A stretch of DNA of 64,000 nt from Acetobacter estunensis (GCF_019083805.1 NZ_JAHRDV010000013.1:1-64000), one strand, 5' to 3'; positions 37,493-46,739 are shown, counted from the first letter of the stretch. Notes: a model not told the origin generated them from the letters alone. Numbers and translations are program-made.

Positions 37493-39108
37493 TGAGTGCC
37501 CAGAACGATTTTCCCACCGAGTTCGACTTCATCATCGTGGGGGGTGGTGCGGCGGGCTGTGTGCTCGCAAACCGCCTGAGCGCGCGCAGCAATCTGCGCG
37601 TGGCGCTGCTGGAAGCCGGCGGTCCCGACAATACGCCTCGCATCCATGTGCCGGCCGGCACCATCTCGCTCTATAAAAGCCGAAAATACACCTACCAGTA
37701 TTACTCCACGCCGCAGACGCATCTCGATAACCGTCACATTCATGTGCCCCGCGGCCGGATGCTTGGCGGCTCTTCCTCCATGAACAGCATGATCTACATC
37801 CGTGGCGCGCGTTCGGATTATGACGGCTGGGAGGCGATGGGCTGCACCGGCTGGGGCTATGACTCCGTTCTGAAATATTTCATGCGCGAGGAAGACAACC
37901 GCCTGCATCAAGACCCACATTTTCATGGCACGGGTGGCGAACTGGTGGTGGATCAACCGCGTGACCCGCTGAACGTGTCGCGGCTGTTCATCAAAGCCGC
38001 CGAAGAAGTGGGACTGAAGGAAAACACCGACTTCAACGGAGCGCGGCTGGACGGCGTGGGCGTCTATGACGTGACGCAGAAGGACGGCAAACGCCTCAGC
38101 GCCTACCGCGCCTTTGTCGCCCCCGTGCGATCACGCCCGAACCTGCATGTGCTGACGGGATGCCGCGTGGTCTCGCTTGTGACCGATAGCCGGGAGGTGC
38201 AGGGCGTCACCGTGGAGCAGAACGGACAATTCCACGTTCTGCGTGCGCATCGCGAGACGATCCTTTCAGCTGGCGCCATCGGTTCTCCGCATCTTCTGAT
38301 GTCATCGGGTATCGGCAACGCGAAAGAACTCCTGCAATCCGGCGTGCCCGTTGTTGCGGATCTGCCGGAAGTGGGCCGCAATCTGCAAGACCATATCGAC
38401 GGATTGGTGACTGTCCGCTCGGACTCACCCACGACGCTCGGGTTCTCGCGCTCCTCACTCGGCTCTGTCCTGCCTGCACCCTTGCAATTCCTGCTCCGAG
38501 GCAAAGGCTGGCTGACCACCAATTACGTGGAGGCTGGCGGTTTCGCCTCAACCCGTTACGCCGAAGGCGTGCCGGATGTGCAGTTCCACTTCGTACCGGG
38601 CTATCGCAGCCATCGGGGCCGCCTGTTCGAGTGGGGCCACGGGTTTGCGCTTCATACCTGCGTGCTGCGTCCTCAAAGCCGGGGCAGCATCCGTCTGACT
38701 CGCGACGGCAGTCGCAACCCCGAAATCGATTTCAATTTCCTTTCTGACGAGCGGGATGCACTCGTGCTTCTGGAAGGCGTGAAGCTTGCACGCCGCATCC
38801 TGCGCGCCTCTCCGTTCGACGCCATCCGTGGCAAGGAGATGGCTCCTGCAGCGGACCTCCAGACGGATGCCCAGCTCATGGACTATCTCCGCGCCTCCGC
38901 CAGCACCGTGTTCCATCCTTCCGGCACCTGCCGCATGGGATCGGATACGGCCAGCGTGGTCACACCGGAACTGAAAGTGCACGGACTGAAAGGACTGCGT
39001 GTGGCCGATACGTCCATCATGCCTACTCTCATCAGCGGCAACACCAATGCGCCGACAATGATGATCGGGGACAAGGCCTCCGACATGATCCTCGCGGAGG
39101 CAACATGA
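37492..39108 (+). CDS. GMC-family FAD oxidoreductase (choline dehydrogenase-like)
   Basis: A 538-residue FAD-dependent alcohol or amine-alcohol dehydrogenase. FAD motif FIIVGGGAAGCVLANRLSAR, GMC signature 1 GRMLGGSSSMNSMIYIRGAR, signature 2 ILSAGAIGSPHLLMSSGIG, catalytic His in STVFHPSGTCRMGSD and the closing NTNAPTMMIGDKASDMILAE. No signal peptide is visible, so it is probably cytoplasmic or membrane-associated. Its start overlaps the NCS1 stop, and it overlaps the M20 hydrolase by ATGA; these three form a transport-oxidise-hydrolyse cassette. Confidence 0.93.
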   Translation: MSAQNDFPTEFDFIIVGGGAAGCVLANRLSARSNLRVALLEAGGPDNTPRIHVPAGTISLYKSRKYTYQYYSTPQTHLDNRHIHVPRGRMLGGSSSMNSMIYIRGARSDYDGWEAMGCTGWGYDSVLKYFMREEDNRLHQDPHFHGTGGELVVDQPRDPLNVSRLFIKAAEEVGLKENTDFNGARLDGVGVYDVTQKDGKRLSAYRAFVAPVRSRPNLHVLTGCRVVSLVTDSREVQGVTVEQNGQFHVLRAHRETILSAGAIGSPHLLMSSGIGNAKELLQSGVPVVADLPEVGRNLQDHIDGLVTVRSDSPTTLGFSRSSLGSVLPAPLQFLLRGKGWLTTNYVEAGGFASTRYAEGVPDVQFHFVPGYRSHRGRLFEWGHGFALHTCVLRPQSRGSIRLTRDGSRNPEIDFNFLSDERDALVLLEGVKLARRILRASPFDAIRGKEMAPAADLQTDAQLMDYLRASASTVFHPSGTCRMGSDTASVVTPELKVHGLKGLRVADTSIMPTLISGNTNAPTMMIGDKASDMILAEAT

Positions 39109-40265
39109 CCGCAGGCTTTCACGATCTCTCCGTTCGTGAGATTCTGGAACGGTTGATTGCGTTCCGCACGCTCTGCCGCACGGAAAATGCGGAACTGATC
39201 GACTGGATCGAAACATTTCTTCGCTCCCTCGGCGCACGATGTCACCGCGTACCGGGCAAAGAAGCCGGCCGATTCAATCTCTTTGCCAGCATCGGCCCGG
39301 ACACACCGGATGGCATTGTGCTGTCGGCCCACAGCGACGTGGTACCGGTGGAAGGACAACCTTGGACGACCGATCCCTTTGTCCTGACTGAACGCGATGG
39401 GAAACTGTACGGACGCGGCAGCAGCGACATGAAGGGGTTTCTTGCCTGCATGTTGATGGCGGCCCGCCATGCTAGCCGATCATCTCTTCGCGCTCCCTTG
39501 CATCTGGCCATTTCCCATGACGAGGAAATCGGATGTGTGGGTGTGCACTCGCTGCTGCGCGATCTGGCCGCCAACGGGTTTCAGGCTCGAGGCTGCATCA
39601 TTGGAGAACCGACCGGCCTGCACGCCGTTTCTGGGCACAAGGGCAAGCTGGCCGCGCGTATCACCTGTCATGGTCTGGCCGCCCATTCGGCCAATCCTTC
39701 GCGTGGCTGCAATGCCATCGGACTGGCCGCGGATATGGTGAAAGTTATTGAGACTTTACAGGAAGAATTGAAAGATACAGGCGCTCACGACGAAAGTTAT
39801 GAAGTGCCGTTCAGCACCTTGCAGGTCGGGCTGATCCGGGGCGGCGTGGCGCTGAACATTGTGCCGGATCTGTGCGAAGTCCAGTTCGAGATGCGTCTTT
39901 TGCCGGGCGTCAGCCCCCAACCCGTATTGGATCGACTGCAACAGGAAGCGGATCATCTTTGCGCGCAGCACTCTCATGCCCGCATCGAAATCGAAACCCT
40001 CAACACCTATCCCGGTCTGCATACGCCCGACCAATCTCCCTTCCTACATGAAATCATGCGGATTACAGGCGACAATGAGCCCTCACGTATCGGTTTTGGC
40101 ACGGAAGGCGGCCTGTTCCACGATTATCTGGATATGCCCGTCGTGGTCTGCGGCCCCGGTTCCATCGACCGTGCCCATAAGGCGGATGAATTCATTTTGC
40201 CGGAAGAGTTGAATACAGGCGTGCGTTTCGTAGAGCGAATTGTAGATATGTTGGCTCATAGCTGA
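39105..40265 (+). CDS. M20-family hydrolase, acetylornithine deacetylase (ArgE)-like
   Basis: A 386-residue zinc amidohydrolase. Metal residues: His and Asp in LSAHSDVVPVEG, Asp in GRGSSDMKGFLACML, the Glu pair in ISHDEEIGCVGVHS, Glu in IGEPTGLHAVSGHKGKLAAR, and a C-terminal His in DRAHKADEFILPEE. Best family fit is ArgE-type deacetylase, but the location in a catabolic operon away from arginine genes suggests hydrolysis of an N-acyl or N-carbamoyl amino acid produced in this pathway (for example an N-carbamoyl product). It ends the cassette begun by NCS1. Confidence 0.9.
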   Translation: MTAGFHDLSVREILERLIAFRTLCRTENAELIDWIETFLRSLGARCHRVPGKEAGRFNLFASIGPDTPDGIVLSAHSDVVPVEGQPWTTDPFVLTERDGKLYGRGSSDMKGFLACMLMAARHASRSSLRAPLHLAISHDEEIGCVGVHSLLRDLAANGFQARGCIIGEPTGLHAVSGHKGKLAARITCHGLAAHSANPSRGCNAIGLAADMVKVIETLQEELKDTGAHDESYEVPFSTLQVGLIRGGVALNIVPDLCEVQFEMRLLPGVSPQPVLDRLQQEADHLCAQHSHARIEIETLNTYPGLHTPDQSPFLHEIMRITGDNEPSRIGFGTEGGLFHDYLDMPVVVCGPGSIDRAHKADEFILPEELNTGVRFVERIVDMLAHS

Positions 40266-40406
40266 CGTGGCTACGAGGAAGCGCGAAGAAAGCTCGGTAA
40301 AGCCGTTGACTGTTCTTTCAAGATTTTTTGGTGAACCCAGATACAGATCAAAATCCGATGGTCGAGGCATAAGCCAACATTCCGGTTGTGAAATATCCAT
40401 TTCACC

Positions 40407-41393
40407 ATGACGCCTGATACGGCACTATCTCCCAGACAGCGGACCCTCTCCGCCATCCACGAGGAGTTGCCCAGAGTGAAGTTCTCCCTGCGACAGATCG
40501 AATATTTCGTCGCCACAGCTGAGAGCGGGTCCATCGTGCAAGCGTCACGCCAGATTCCCATCTCCCAACCCGCGATCTCGGCTGCGATTGCCCATCTGGA
40601 AAACGTGTTCGGCATCTCGCTTTTCATCCGCCATCACGCGCAGGGACTCTCCCTCACCCCGGAAGGTCGCATGGTGTTACAGGAAGCCCGCACGCTTCTC
40701 CTCCATGCACAGGAACTTGGCGGATCACTCAACGGTATGCTGGGACGTGTTCAGGGAGAAGTTGCCGTTGGCTGCATGACCACGCTCTTTCCCTTGTTGG
40801 CGCCCGATCTAATTCAGAGTTTTTCGGCCACCCACCCCGAGGCACGACTACGTGTCATTGCCGGACATCACGAGGAACTGACAGAGAAACTTCGTGACGG
40901 AGAAGTCTCGGTCATGATCGGCTACAACATGCCGATGCCACAGGCGATCAGTTTTCAGCCACTCTCAGCTTTACCGCCTTACGTGTTCACTTCGGTCGAT
41001 CATCCTCTGGCGACAACAGGGCGTGTTCGATTGGAAGACCTTGCGGACGAACCTTTTCTACTGCTCGACCTTCCCTTCTCACGCGATTATTTTCTTCAAC
41101 TCTTTTCTTCCGCCGGTATTGCCCCGCGCATCGCAGGACATTACCCGAGCATGGATGTCATCCGCAGTCTGGCCGCGCGAGGAGTGGGGTTTGGACTGGG
41201 CAATGCCAGACCGCGTAATCAGAACGCCCTTGATGGTAAACCGCTGGCTTATCTGGGTTTGGATGATGAATGCGCACCGTTAGTCTATGGGCTTTTCACC
41301 GTAACCGGCCAACGTCTGCCACTACGGGTTTCGGCATTTCTCGATATGTGTATAGGGAATCTCTCCAATCGAAACCTACCGGGCACGATCTGA
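40407..41393 (+). CDS. LysR-family regulator at the island edge
   Basis: About 305-328 residues depending on start; an internal GTG at 40476 would begin directly at the DNA-binding domain and is an alternative. Helix-turn-helix LRQIEYFVATAESGSIVQAS and IPISQPAISAAIAHLENVFG; effector domain VQGEVAVGCMTTLFPLLAPD with GVGFGLGNARPRNQ near the end. It follows the M20 gene by 141 bases on the same strand and probably controls the NCS1-GMC-M20 cassette. Beyond it lies the transposase remnant. Confidence 0.85.
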   Translation: MTPDTALSPRQRTLSAIHEELPRVKFSLRQIEYFVATAESGSIVQASRQIPISQPAISAAIAHLENVFGISLFIRHHAQGLSLTPEGRMVLQEARTLLLHAQELGGSLNGMLGRVQGEVAVGCMTTLFPLLAPDLIQSFSATHPEARLRVIAGHHEELTEKLRDGEVSVMIGYNMPMPQAISFQPLSALPPYVFTSVDHPLATTGRVRLEDLADEPFLLLDLPFSRDYFLQLFSSAGIAPRIAGHYPSMDVIRSLAARGVGFGLGNARPRNQNALDGKPLAYLGLDDECAPLVYGLFTVTGQRLPLRVSAFLDMCIGNLSNRNLPGTI

Positions 41394-41556
41394 TTTGATC
41401 CATATAATTCCAGTTAGCGTGGGAGAACGCCAAAAAGCCGCTCTTGATGCGGACTAATCGTTTGTTTTAAAAAGAAATTGATGGTTTCCAGAATAGGATT
41501 TCCTCTCAAATTGTGGAATACGCAATTTGAGAACAATGCAGGTCTAACAGATCGTT

Positions 41557-42360
41557 TTGACAGACTTTTTTCTGCGTCCACTTAGTCTCATATTTATCTC
41601 ATTGCGCCAACGATGCAGTAAATCTACCGCATTAGGCTCAGGCCGTTTTCCCCACTGGCACATAGGGTTCCACGTGTGGATGACCGTCGTGTTCTGAGCG
41701 GGATTGTTTACATGATCCTCAACGGCCTGCAGTGGAAAAGATGCCCCGAAAGAGTATGGTCCGCACAAGACTTTATACAACCGCTTCACACGATGGAGTC
41801 GCCTGGTGTCTTTGACCGGATCTTCGTCGTCCTGACGGAGCAGACTGGCTGTTCAAAACATCTGATGATCGACGCAACGCACCTCAAAGCACACAGAACG
41901 GTAGCGTTTCTGCTCTTAAAAAGGGGCTTTTCCCCGCCATATCGGACGGACAAAAGGCGGACTGAACTCAAAATCCATGCCGTGTGTGACGGCGAGGGCC
42001 GCGTAGTCCGGCTGCATCTGACAGCGGGTCAGGTCAGTGACTTCAAAGGAGCAGACGTTCTGCTGGCATACTTTCCCGATGAGACAGAAGAAGTCATCGG
42101 AGACCGGGGCTATGACAGCAATCGGATCAGGTTATCGCTTGCAAAACGCAATATCACTGCCTGTATTCCGCCGAAAAAAGAACCGAAAATCAAAGCCGCC
42201 TTACAACTGACATCTGTATAAAAAGCGCCATCTGATCGAAAACATGTTCGCAAAGCTGAAAGACTGGCGACGTGTTGCGACCAGATACGACCGCTGCGGT
42301 CATACATTCATGTCTGCAATCCACATCGCAGCAAGCTTCATCTTCTATCTCAAAGAATGA
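41557..42360 (+). pseudogene. Decayed IS5-family (IS427-type) transposase
   Basis: Fragments of an IS5/IS427-group DDE transposase appear in order but in different frames: a garbled N terminus, HRVPRVDDRRVLSGIVYMIL, GLQWK, EYGPHKTLYNRFTRWSRL, VFDRIFVVLTEQTG, LMIDATHLKAHRT, HAVCDGEGR and GQVSDFKGADVLLAYFP, VIGDRGYDSNRIRLSLAKRN, then LYKKRHLIENMFAKLKDWRR and GHTFMSAIHIAASFIFYLKE before the final stop. At least three frame changes lie in or near homopolymers (for example six A at 42174-42179), and a TGA at 42208-42210 interrupts the last part, so it cannot be made as one protein. Terminal repeats were not found with confidence. Confidence 0.9.
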
Positions 42361-42666
42361 ATCCTACCCTAACTATCGAGTAGCTATAACGGCGACGGAC
42401 CGCTCAACGCTGAGTAGTAAATGTACCAGGCTTGATGGAGACTGTCCGTTTCCAAATATCTAAGTCGGGAAGCAGACATTAGCCTCTTACCCCCACCTAT
42501 CCGACTGCCTACTCAGCGGTATACGAACGGACAGGCTGCTGATGCCTTCATGTCGAACATAATCGAGTAATGAGTGAAAACCCTCTGACACAAACCATCG
42601 TTGGCATAAACAGGTTACCCTTACCAAAACCGCGGGGTAACTCCACAACCCGTCCCCATTGAATTC
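42361..42666. other. Non-coding stretch beside the transposase remnant
   Basis: No gene was seen in these 306 bases. They hold a 9-bp inverted repeat, CTGTCCGTT at 42442-42450 and AACGGACAG at 42536-42544, which may be a residue of the insertion sequence or a weak hairpin past the minus-strand MFS gene. Confidence 0.4.
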
Positions 42667-43881
42667 TTAGCTCTCGCCCCCATGCCCGAGCCGATGGCCA
42701 GGTCGAAATCCGTGAGACCGGGCTTGCCATGCAATTAGGAAGCCAGCGGTAGCGAGCACCATTACAGTCCAGGGGAACGACATAGTGCCCCAAGTTGCAA
42801 GCAACACACCGCCCAGAAGGCCGCCACCGGCTATGGCACTATTCCAAGCGACGACATTCATTGACAACGCAACGTCCATGCCATCGCCGGCCGCATCAGC
42901 AAGCGCAGTCTGGAGCAATGTGGCGGCACCGCCGAATGTCAGCCCCCATATCGTGACGCCGATCACGATCACCGCAGGCGACGCTGATCCAAGAGCGAAA
43001 GCCCCTGCCACGACGACGAATATGGCGAGACTGAGCAGGACGGACAGGCGCAGGGCATGGTCGACCGTGCGGCTGGTCAGCCAGATACCGGCAAGCGCGG
43101 CGACCCCGAAAAGTAGCAGAATGCGATCCGCCTGTCCCGCCAACCCGGCTGGCGTCACGAACGGCACGATGTAGGTGTAGAGAACATTGTGCGCGAGCAT
43201 CCAGGTCATCACGACGCCCAGAACAGACCGCACGCCCGGCATGTCCAGAACATGCCGCAACGGCAGACGCTCGTGATGCGCGGCACCCGGAAAATCAGGG
43301 ACTTTCGCCAAAACCCACGCGATCAGCAGCACGGTCAGGCCCGACATGATCCAGAAAGCCAGACGCCATCCGACGATGGCGCCCAGCCATGTCCCGGCGG
43401 GAACCCCCAGCGAGAGCGCGATCGGCGTGCCCACCATGGCAATCGCCAGAGCACGCCCCTGCTGGGCGCGCGTCACCATCCGGCGCGCATAACCGGCCAG
43501 CAACGCCCAGGCGAGACCCGCCGCCACGCCTGCTCCGTACCGGGCCACGAGGATCGTACCGTAATGCGTGGAAAACGCAGTGATGGAATTGAACACTACG
43601 AAGCCGATGATCGCCAGTAGCAGGACTCTCCTGCGCCGCCATCGCTGCGTGGCAAGGGTCAACGGAATCGCCGCACTCAGAGAGCCTACGGCATAGACCG
43701 TCACCATCTGCCCGGCGAGAGCTGGGGAAATATGCAGGCCGGTCCCGATCTCCGGTAGCAGACCGGCCGGAAGAGTTTCTGTCATGATGCAGATGAAACC
43801 AGTCATAGCCAGCGCGAGCAGGCCAGCGACCGGCAAGCGCTCATCGGTTTTTTTCGTAGGCAATGTGATGGTCGGGATCAT
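42667..43881 (-). CDS. MFS transporter, probable drug or sugar exporter (DHA1)
   Basis: A 404-residue twelve-helix exporter, from the ATG at 43881. Early helices read VAGLLALAMTGFICIMTETL and LLPEIGTGLHISPALAGQMV, the usual start of SotB/YdhP-like DHA1 exporters; the loop 2-3 region is QRWRRRRVLLLAII. It is divergent from the TetR gene, with an operator-like palindrome at 43894-43909 overlapping the likely promoter, which fits a repressor-exporter pair. Confidence 0.9.
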   Translation of the reverse strand: MIPTITLPTKKTDERLPVAGLLALAMTGFICIMTETLPAGLLPEIGTGLHISPALAGQMVTVYAVGSLSAAIPLTLATQRWRRRRVLLLAIIGFVVFNSITAFSTHYGTILVARYGAGVAAGLAWALLAGYARRMVTRAQQGRALAIAMVGTPIALSLGVPAGTWLGAIVGWRLAFWIMSGLTVLLIAWVLAKVPDFPGAAHHERLPLRHVLDMPGVRSVLGVVMTWMLAHNVLYTYIVPFVTPAGLAGQADRILLLFGVAALAGIWLTSRTVDHALRLSVLLSLAIFVVVAGAFALGSASPAVIVIGVTIWGLTFGGAATLLQTALADAAGDGMDVALSMNVVAWNSAIAGGGLLGGVLLATWGTMSFPWTVMVLATAGFLIAWQARSHGFRPGHRLGHGGES

Positions 43882-43893
43882 GGGGCGCTCATA

Positions 43894-43909
43894 TATGGAC
43901 CGGTTGATA
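43894..43909. promoter_or_regulatory. TetR-type operator, copy 1 (MFS/TetR intergenic)
   Basis: TATGGACCGGTTGATA, an imperfect palindrome (12 of 16 positions) centred on ACCGGT. Closely similar sites occur at 44672-44687 (reverse orientation) and 44716-44731 before the SDR gene. The site is 13 bases from the MFS start. Confidence 0.65.
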
Positions 43910-43986
43910 CACATATAGAGAGGCGACAGCCTTGGCAATTACTTCTGGATCGATTAATATCGAAGTCTTTCGGAAGGAACGATGCC

Positions 43987-44625
43987 ATGGCGCGGACAGG
44001 GCGTCCCCGTGAGTTTGACCGCGACAAGGCGATTGACGCCGCCACGGCGCTCTTCTGGGCGCAGGGCTATGAACCGACCTCACTGACCCAGCTCAAGGCC
44101 AGCATGGGCGATATTTCGCCTGCGAGTTTCTATGCCGCATTCGGCTCGAAGGAAGCCCTGTTCCGCGAAGTCGTGCAGCATTATCTGGCGACCTACGGGC
44201 AGGTCATGGCCCCTTTATGGGACGAGAGCCTGTCGCCGCGTGAAGCCATCGAACGGACGCTGCGCGGTTCGGCGCGGATGCAGTGTACCCGCGCACATCC
44301 GACCGGATGTCTGGTCGTATCCGGCGCCAGCAACTGCTCCCCCGAAAACGAATCTGTCCAGGCTCTTCTCGCGGCAGAACGACAGCGCACGCGTACTGGC
44401 ATCAGAGCCTGCGTAGAGCGCGCCATTGCCAATGGCGAATTGAAAGCATCTCCGGCGGCAGATGTCCTACCCGATATTCTCACGACTTTTTTCCACGGTA
44501 TAACATGTGAAGCCCGGGACGGGATGACTTCCGACACTCTAGATGCGGCCGTCACGTCTCTTCTCACATTGTGGGATATCAACGCGGTGAAGCCGAAAAC
44601 AGCAAAAAGGCCCAAAAAACGCTAA
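43987..44625 (+). CDS. TetR-family transcriptional repressor
   Basis: A 212-residue regulator. The N-terminal helix-turn-helix is RPREFDRDKAIDAATALFWA with GYEPTSLTQLKASMGDISPA and SFYAAFGSKEALFREVVQHY. The C-terminal ligand domain includes MQCTRAHPTGCLVVSGASNC with three cysteines, which could make it responsive to electrophiles; it is of the AcrR/NemR-like type. Divergent from the exporter, with matching operators on both flanks, it probably represses both the exporter and the SDR-GST genes. Confidence 0.9.
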   Translation: MARTGRPREFDRDKAIDAATALFWAQGYEPTSLTQLKASMGDISPASFYAAFGSKEALFREVVQHYLATYGQVMAPLWDESLSPREAIERTLRGSARMQCTRAHPTGCLVVSGASNCSPENESVQALLAAERQRTRTGIRACVERAIANGELKASPAADVLPDILTTFFHGITCEARDGMTSDTLDAAVTSLLTLWDINAVKPKTAKRPKKR

Positions 44626-44671
44626 CGGGCTGGCAGAGGCAAGGTCAGCCGGCCTCGGTAGAAGAATTCCA

Positions 44672-44687
44672 TATCAGCCGGTCCACA
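44672..44687. promoter_or_regulatory. TetR-type operator, copy 2 (reverse orientation)
   Basis: On the minus strand this reads TGTGGACCGGCTGATA, matching copy 1 at 13 of 16 positions. It lies about 100 bases before the SDR start. Confidence 0.55.
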
Positions 44688-44715
44688 AATTCTTGACCCC
44701 GCTCCATGCTCCCAT

Positions 44716-44731
44716 TATGGATCGGTCGATA
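44716..44731. promoter_or_regulatory. TetR-type operator, copy 3
   Basis: TATGGATCGGTCGATA, identical to copy 1 at 14 of 16 positions, 53 bases before the SDR start codon at 44784. Confidence 0.65.
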
Positions 44732-44783
44732 TGGAAATGGTGTTTTCGGAACACGACGCCATGCCTCGTCAAGGAATCCGATC

Positions 44784-45545
44784 ATGAGCACATCAAAAAT
44801 CGCCCTCGTCACGGGCGCCAATCGCGGCATCGGCTACAGTATCGCGAAGCATCTGACGGCCACCGGCATCAACGTGATCGGCACCTATCACGCTAATGAA
44901 GGCGAGGCGAAGGCTGCTGAAATCGCCCTCAGCCAGAAGGATGCAAAGCTGCGCATGCTGCAGCTGGACATCGCGAACCATGCGTCGTTCAGGGATTTTG
45001 CAGAGCAGGTCAAAACCCTTCTCATAAACGAGTTCGCGCAGCGGGGACTGAATTATGTTGTCCAGAACGCCGGCAACATCATCCACACCCGTTTCGATGC
45101 CGCGACGTCCGAACAGCTCGACAATCAGTACAACATCCACTTCAAGGGCCCGTACCTGCTGACGGTAGCCCTTCTGCCTCTGATCCGGAACGGTGGGCGC
45201 ATTCTCAACATTACCTCCGCTGCAACACGCTTCTACCTGCCGGATCATGGTCCCTACTCCGCCATGAAAGCTGCAACCGAAGTTATTTCGCTCTATATGG
45301 CGAAGGAACTGGGCGCGCGGAGCATTACCGTCAATGCGGTCGCCCCCGGCGCGGTCGCATCGGATTTCGGCGGTGGTCTGGTCCGTGACGATGCCACGAT
45401 CAACAAGAGCCTCGCAGAGATCACGCCCCTGGGGCGCGTCGGTCAACCCGACGACATCGGTGCGGCGGTGCATGGCCTTCTGTCTGACGACATGCACTGG
45501 GTGAACGGCCAGCGCATCGAAGTCACGGGCGGCCAGTCGCTATGA
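44784..45545 (+). CDS. Short-chain dehydrogenase (TetR-regulon SDR 1)
   Basis: A 253-residue classical SDR. Cofactor motif IALVTGANRGIGYSIAKHLT, with GTYHANEGEAKAA after beta-2 (no acidic residue, suggesting NADP). Instead of NNAG it reads LNYVVQNAGNIIHTRFD; catalysis uses Ser in ILNITSAATRFYLPDHGPYS and Tyr/Lys in YSAMKAATEVISLYMAKELG. The C-terminal WVNGQRIEVTGGQSL is FabG-like. Start chosen at 44784, after AAGGAA. First gene downstream of two TetR-type operators, so probably the head of the SDR-SRPBCC-SDR-AKR-GST unit. Confidence 0.9.
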   Translation: MSTSKIALVTGANRGIGYSIAKHLTATGINVIGTYHANEGEAKAAEIALSQKDAKLRMLQLDIANHASFRDFAEQVKTLLINEFAQRGLNYVVQNAGNIIHTRFDAATSEQLDNQYNIHFKGPYLLTVALLPLIRNGGRILNITSAATRFYLPDHGPYSAMKAATEVISLYMAKELGARSITVNAVAPGAVASDFGGGLVRDDATINKSLAEITPLGRVGQPDDIGAAVHGLLSDDMHWVNGQRIEVTGGQSL

Positions 45546-45576
45546 AAGCCAGACAGTCACAACTGGGAGAGCCCCT

Positions 45577-46029
45577 ATGATACACGTTATGGCCAGCAGC
45601 GTCATCAATGCTCCCGCTTCGTCTGTCTGGGGACTGATCCGTGATTTTGGCTCCCTTGGTCGCTGGTTGCCAGGCGTGAAAAGCTGCGTGATCGAAGGCA
45701 ATTACCCCGGCGACCGTGTCGGCGCGATCCGCCGTGTTGAAATGGGCGATGTCGGTATCATCCGCGAACAGCTTCTGGCGCTGTCCGACGTGGATCATGC
45801 GGTGACGTTCTCGATCATTGAATCGGCTCTGCCGCTCCGGAACTACCGCTCGACCATCACGCTTCTGCCCATAACGGATGGCGATCGCACGTTTATCCGC
45901 TGGCGCGGCCAGTTTGAGGCGGCTGCCGAACACGCAGCCAGCATGGAGGCCCGGATGCCGACACACATCTACCAGCCAGCGTTTGACAGACTGGCGGAAA
46001 TTCTGGCGTTGAGGGAAACACGATCATGA
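45577..46029 (+). CDS. SRPBCC (polyketide cyclase/START-like) family protein
   Basis: A 150-residue protein with the helix-grip fold that binds hydrophobic ligands. Landmarks: VMASSVINAPASSVWGLIRD at the N terminus, GSLGRWLPGVKSCVIEGNYP, GAIRRVEMGDVGIIREQLLA, and TFIRWRGQFEAAAEHAASME leading to a C-terminal helix. Family members include MxaD-like and plant-receptor-like lipid or polyketide binders, none with a fixed reaction. It overlaps the next SDR by ATGA, so it probably serves the same pathway. Confidence 0.85.
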   Translation: MIHVMASSVINAPASSVWGLIRDFGSLGRWLPGVKSCVIEGNYPGDRVGAIRRVEMGDVGIIREQLLALSDVDHAVTFSIIESALPLRNYRSTITLLPITDGDRTFIRWRGQFEAAAEHAASMEARMPTHIYQPAFDRLAEILALRETRS

Positions 46030-46739
46030 CCAACTTTCATGGTAAATCCGTTCTCGTGCTTGGCGGCAGTCGCGGGATTGGAGGCGCCATCGTGCGTCGC
46101 TTCACAACGGATGGCGCGAAAGTCGTTTTCACGTATTTATCCTCGCCTGACGACGCCCAGGCATTGGCGGCCGAGACCGGAAGCAAGGCCCTGCGCGCCG
46201 ACAGTGGCGACCGGGATGCTCTCATTGCGCTGATCGCCTCACTCGGCCCTCTGGACGTGCTGGTCGTCAATTCCGGAATTCTCGGCGCGGGTGACCCGTT
46301 GGACATGCCGCCGGACAACATCGACCGGCTTTTCCACATCAATACTCTCGCGCCTTATCACGCGGCGGTTGCTGCCGCGCGGACCATGCCCGACGGGGGC
46401 CGCATCATCTTCATCGGCTCGGCCAATGCAGACCGGATGCCGATGAGTGGCCTTGCAGCCTACAGCGCCAGCAAGGCGGCACTGAAAGGCATGGTCAAGG
46501 GACTGGCGCGTGATTTCGGGGCGCGCAACATCACCGTCAATGTCGTCCAGCCCGGTCCCACCGATACCGACATGAACCCCGCCGATGGGCCGCTGAAGGA
46601 CGTGATGCACGACTTCATGGCGATCAAACGCCATGCCACAGGCGCAGAGATTGCGGGACTGGTGGCGTATCTTGCCGGACCAGAGGCTGGCATCATCACT
46701 GGCGCTGCATACAACATCGATGGCGGCTTCGCGGCCTGA
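46026..46739 (+). CDS. Short-chain dehydrogenase (TetR-regulon SDR 2)
   Basis: A 237-residue classical SDR similar to FabG and bacterial quinone/ketone reductases. Cofactor motif VLVLGGSRGIGGAIVRRFTT, TYLSSPDDAQALAAETG after beta-2, VVNSGILGAGDPLD in the NAG position, Ser in IIFIGSANADRMPMSGLAAY and Tyr/Lys in YSASKAALKGMVKGLARDFG. The end GAAYNIDGGFAA is typical. Translationally coupled to the SRPBCC gene. Confidence 0.9.
   Translation: MTNFHGKSVLVLGGSRGIGGAIVRRFTTDGAKVVFTYLSSPDDAQALAAETGSKALRADSGDRDALIALIASLGPLDVLVVNSGILGAGDPLDMPPDNIDRLFHINTLAPYHAAVAAARTMPDGGRIIFIGSANADRMPMSGLAAYSASKAALKGMVKGLARDFGARNITVNVVQPGPTDTDMNPADGPLKDVMHDFMAIKRHATGAEIAGLVAYLAGPEAGIITGAAYNIDGGFAA

Noticed and set aside
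42442..42544. 9-bp inverted repeats as ends of an insertion sequence
   Set aside because: Both lie on the same side of the transposase remnant, so they cannot bracket it; kept only as a note in the non-coding entry.
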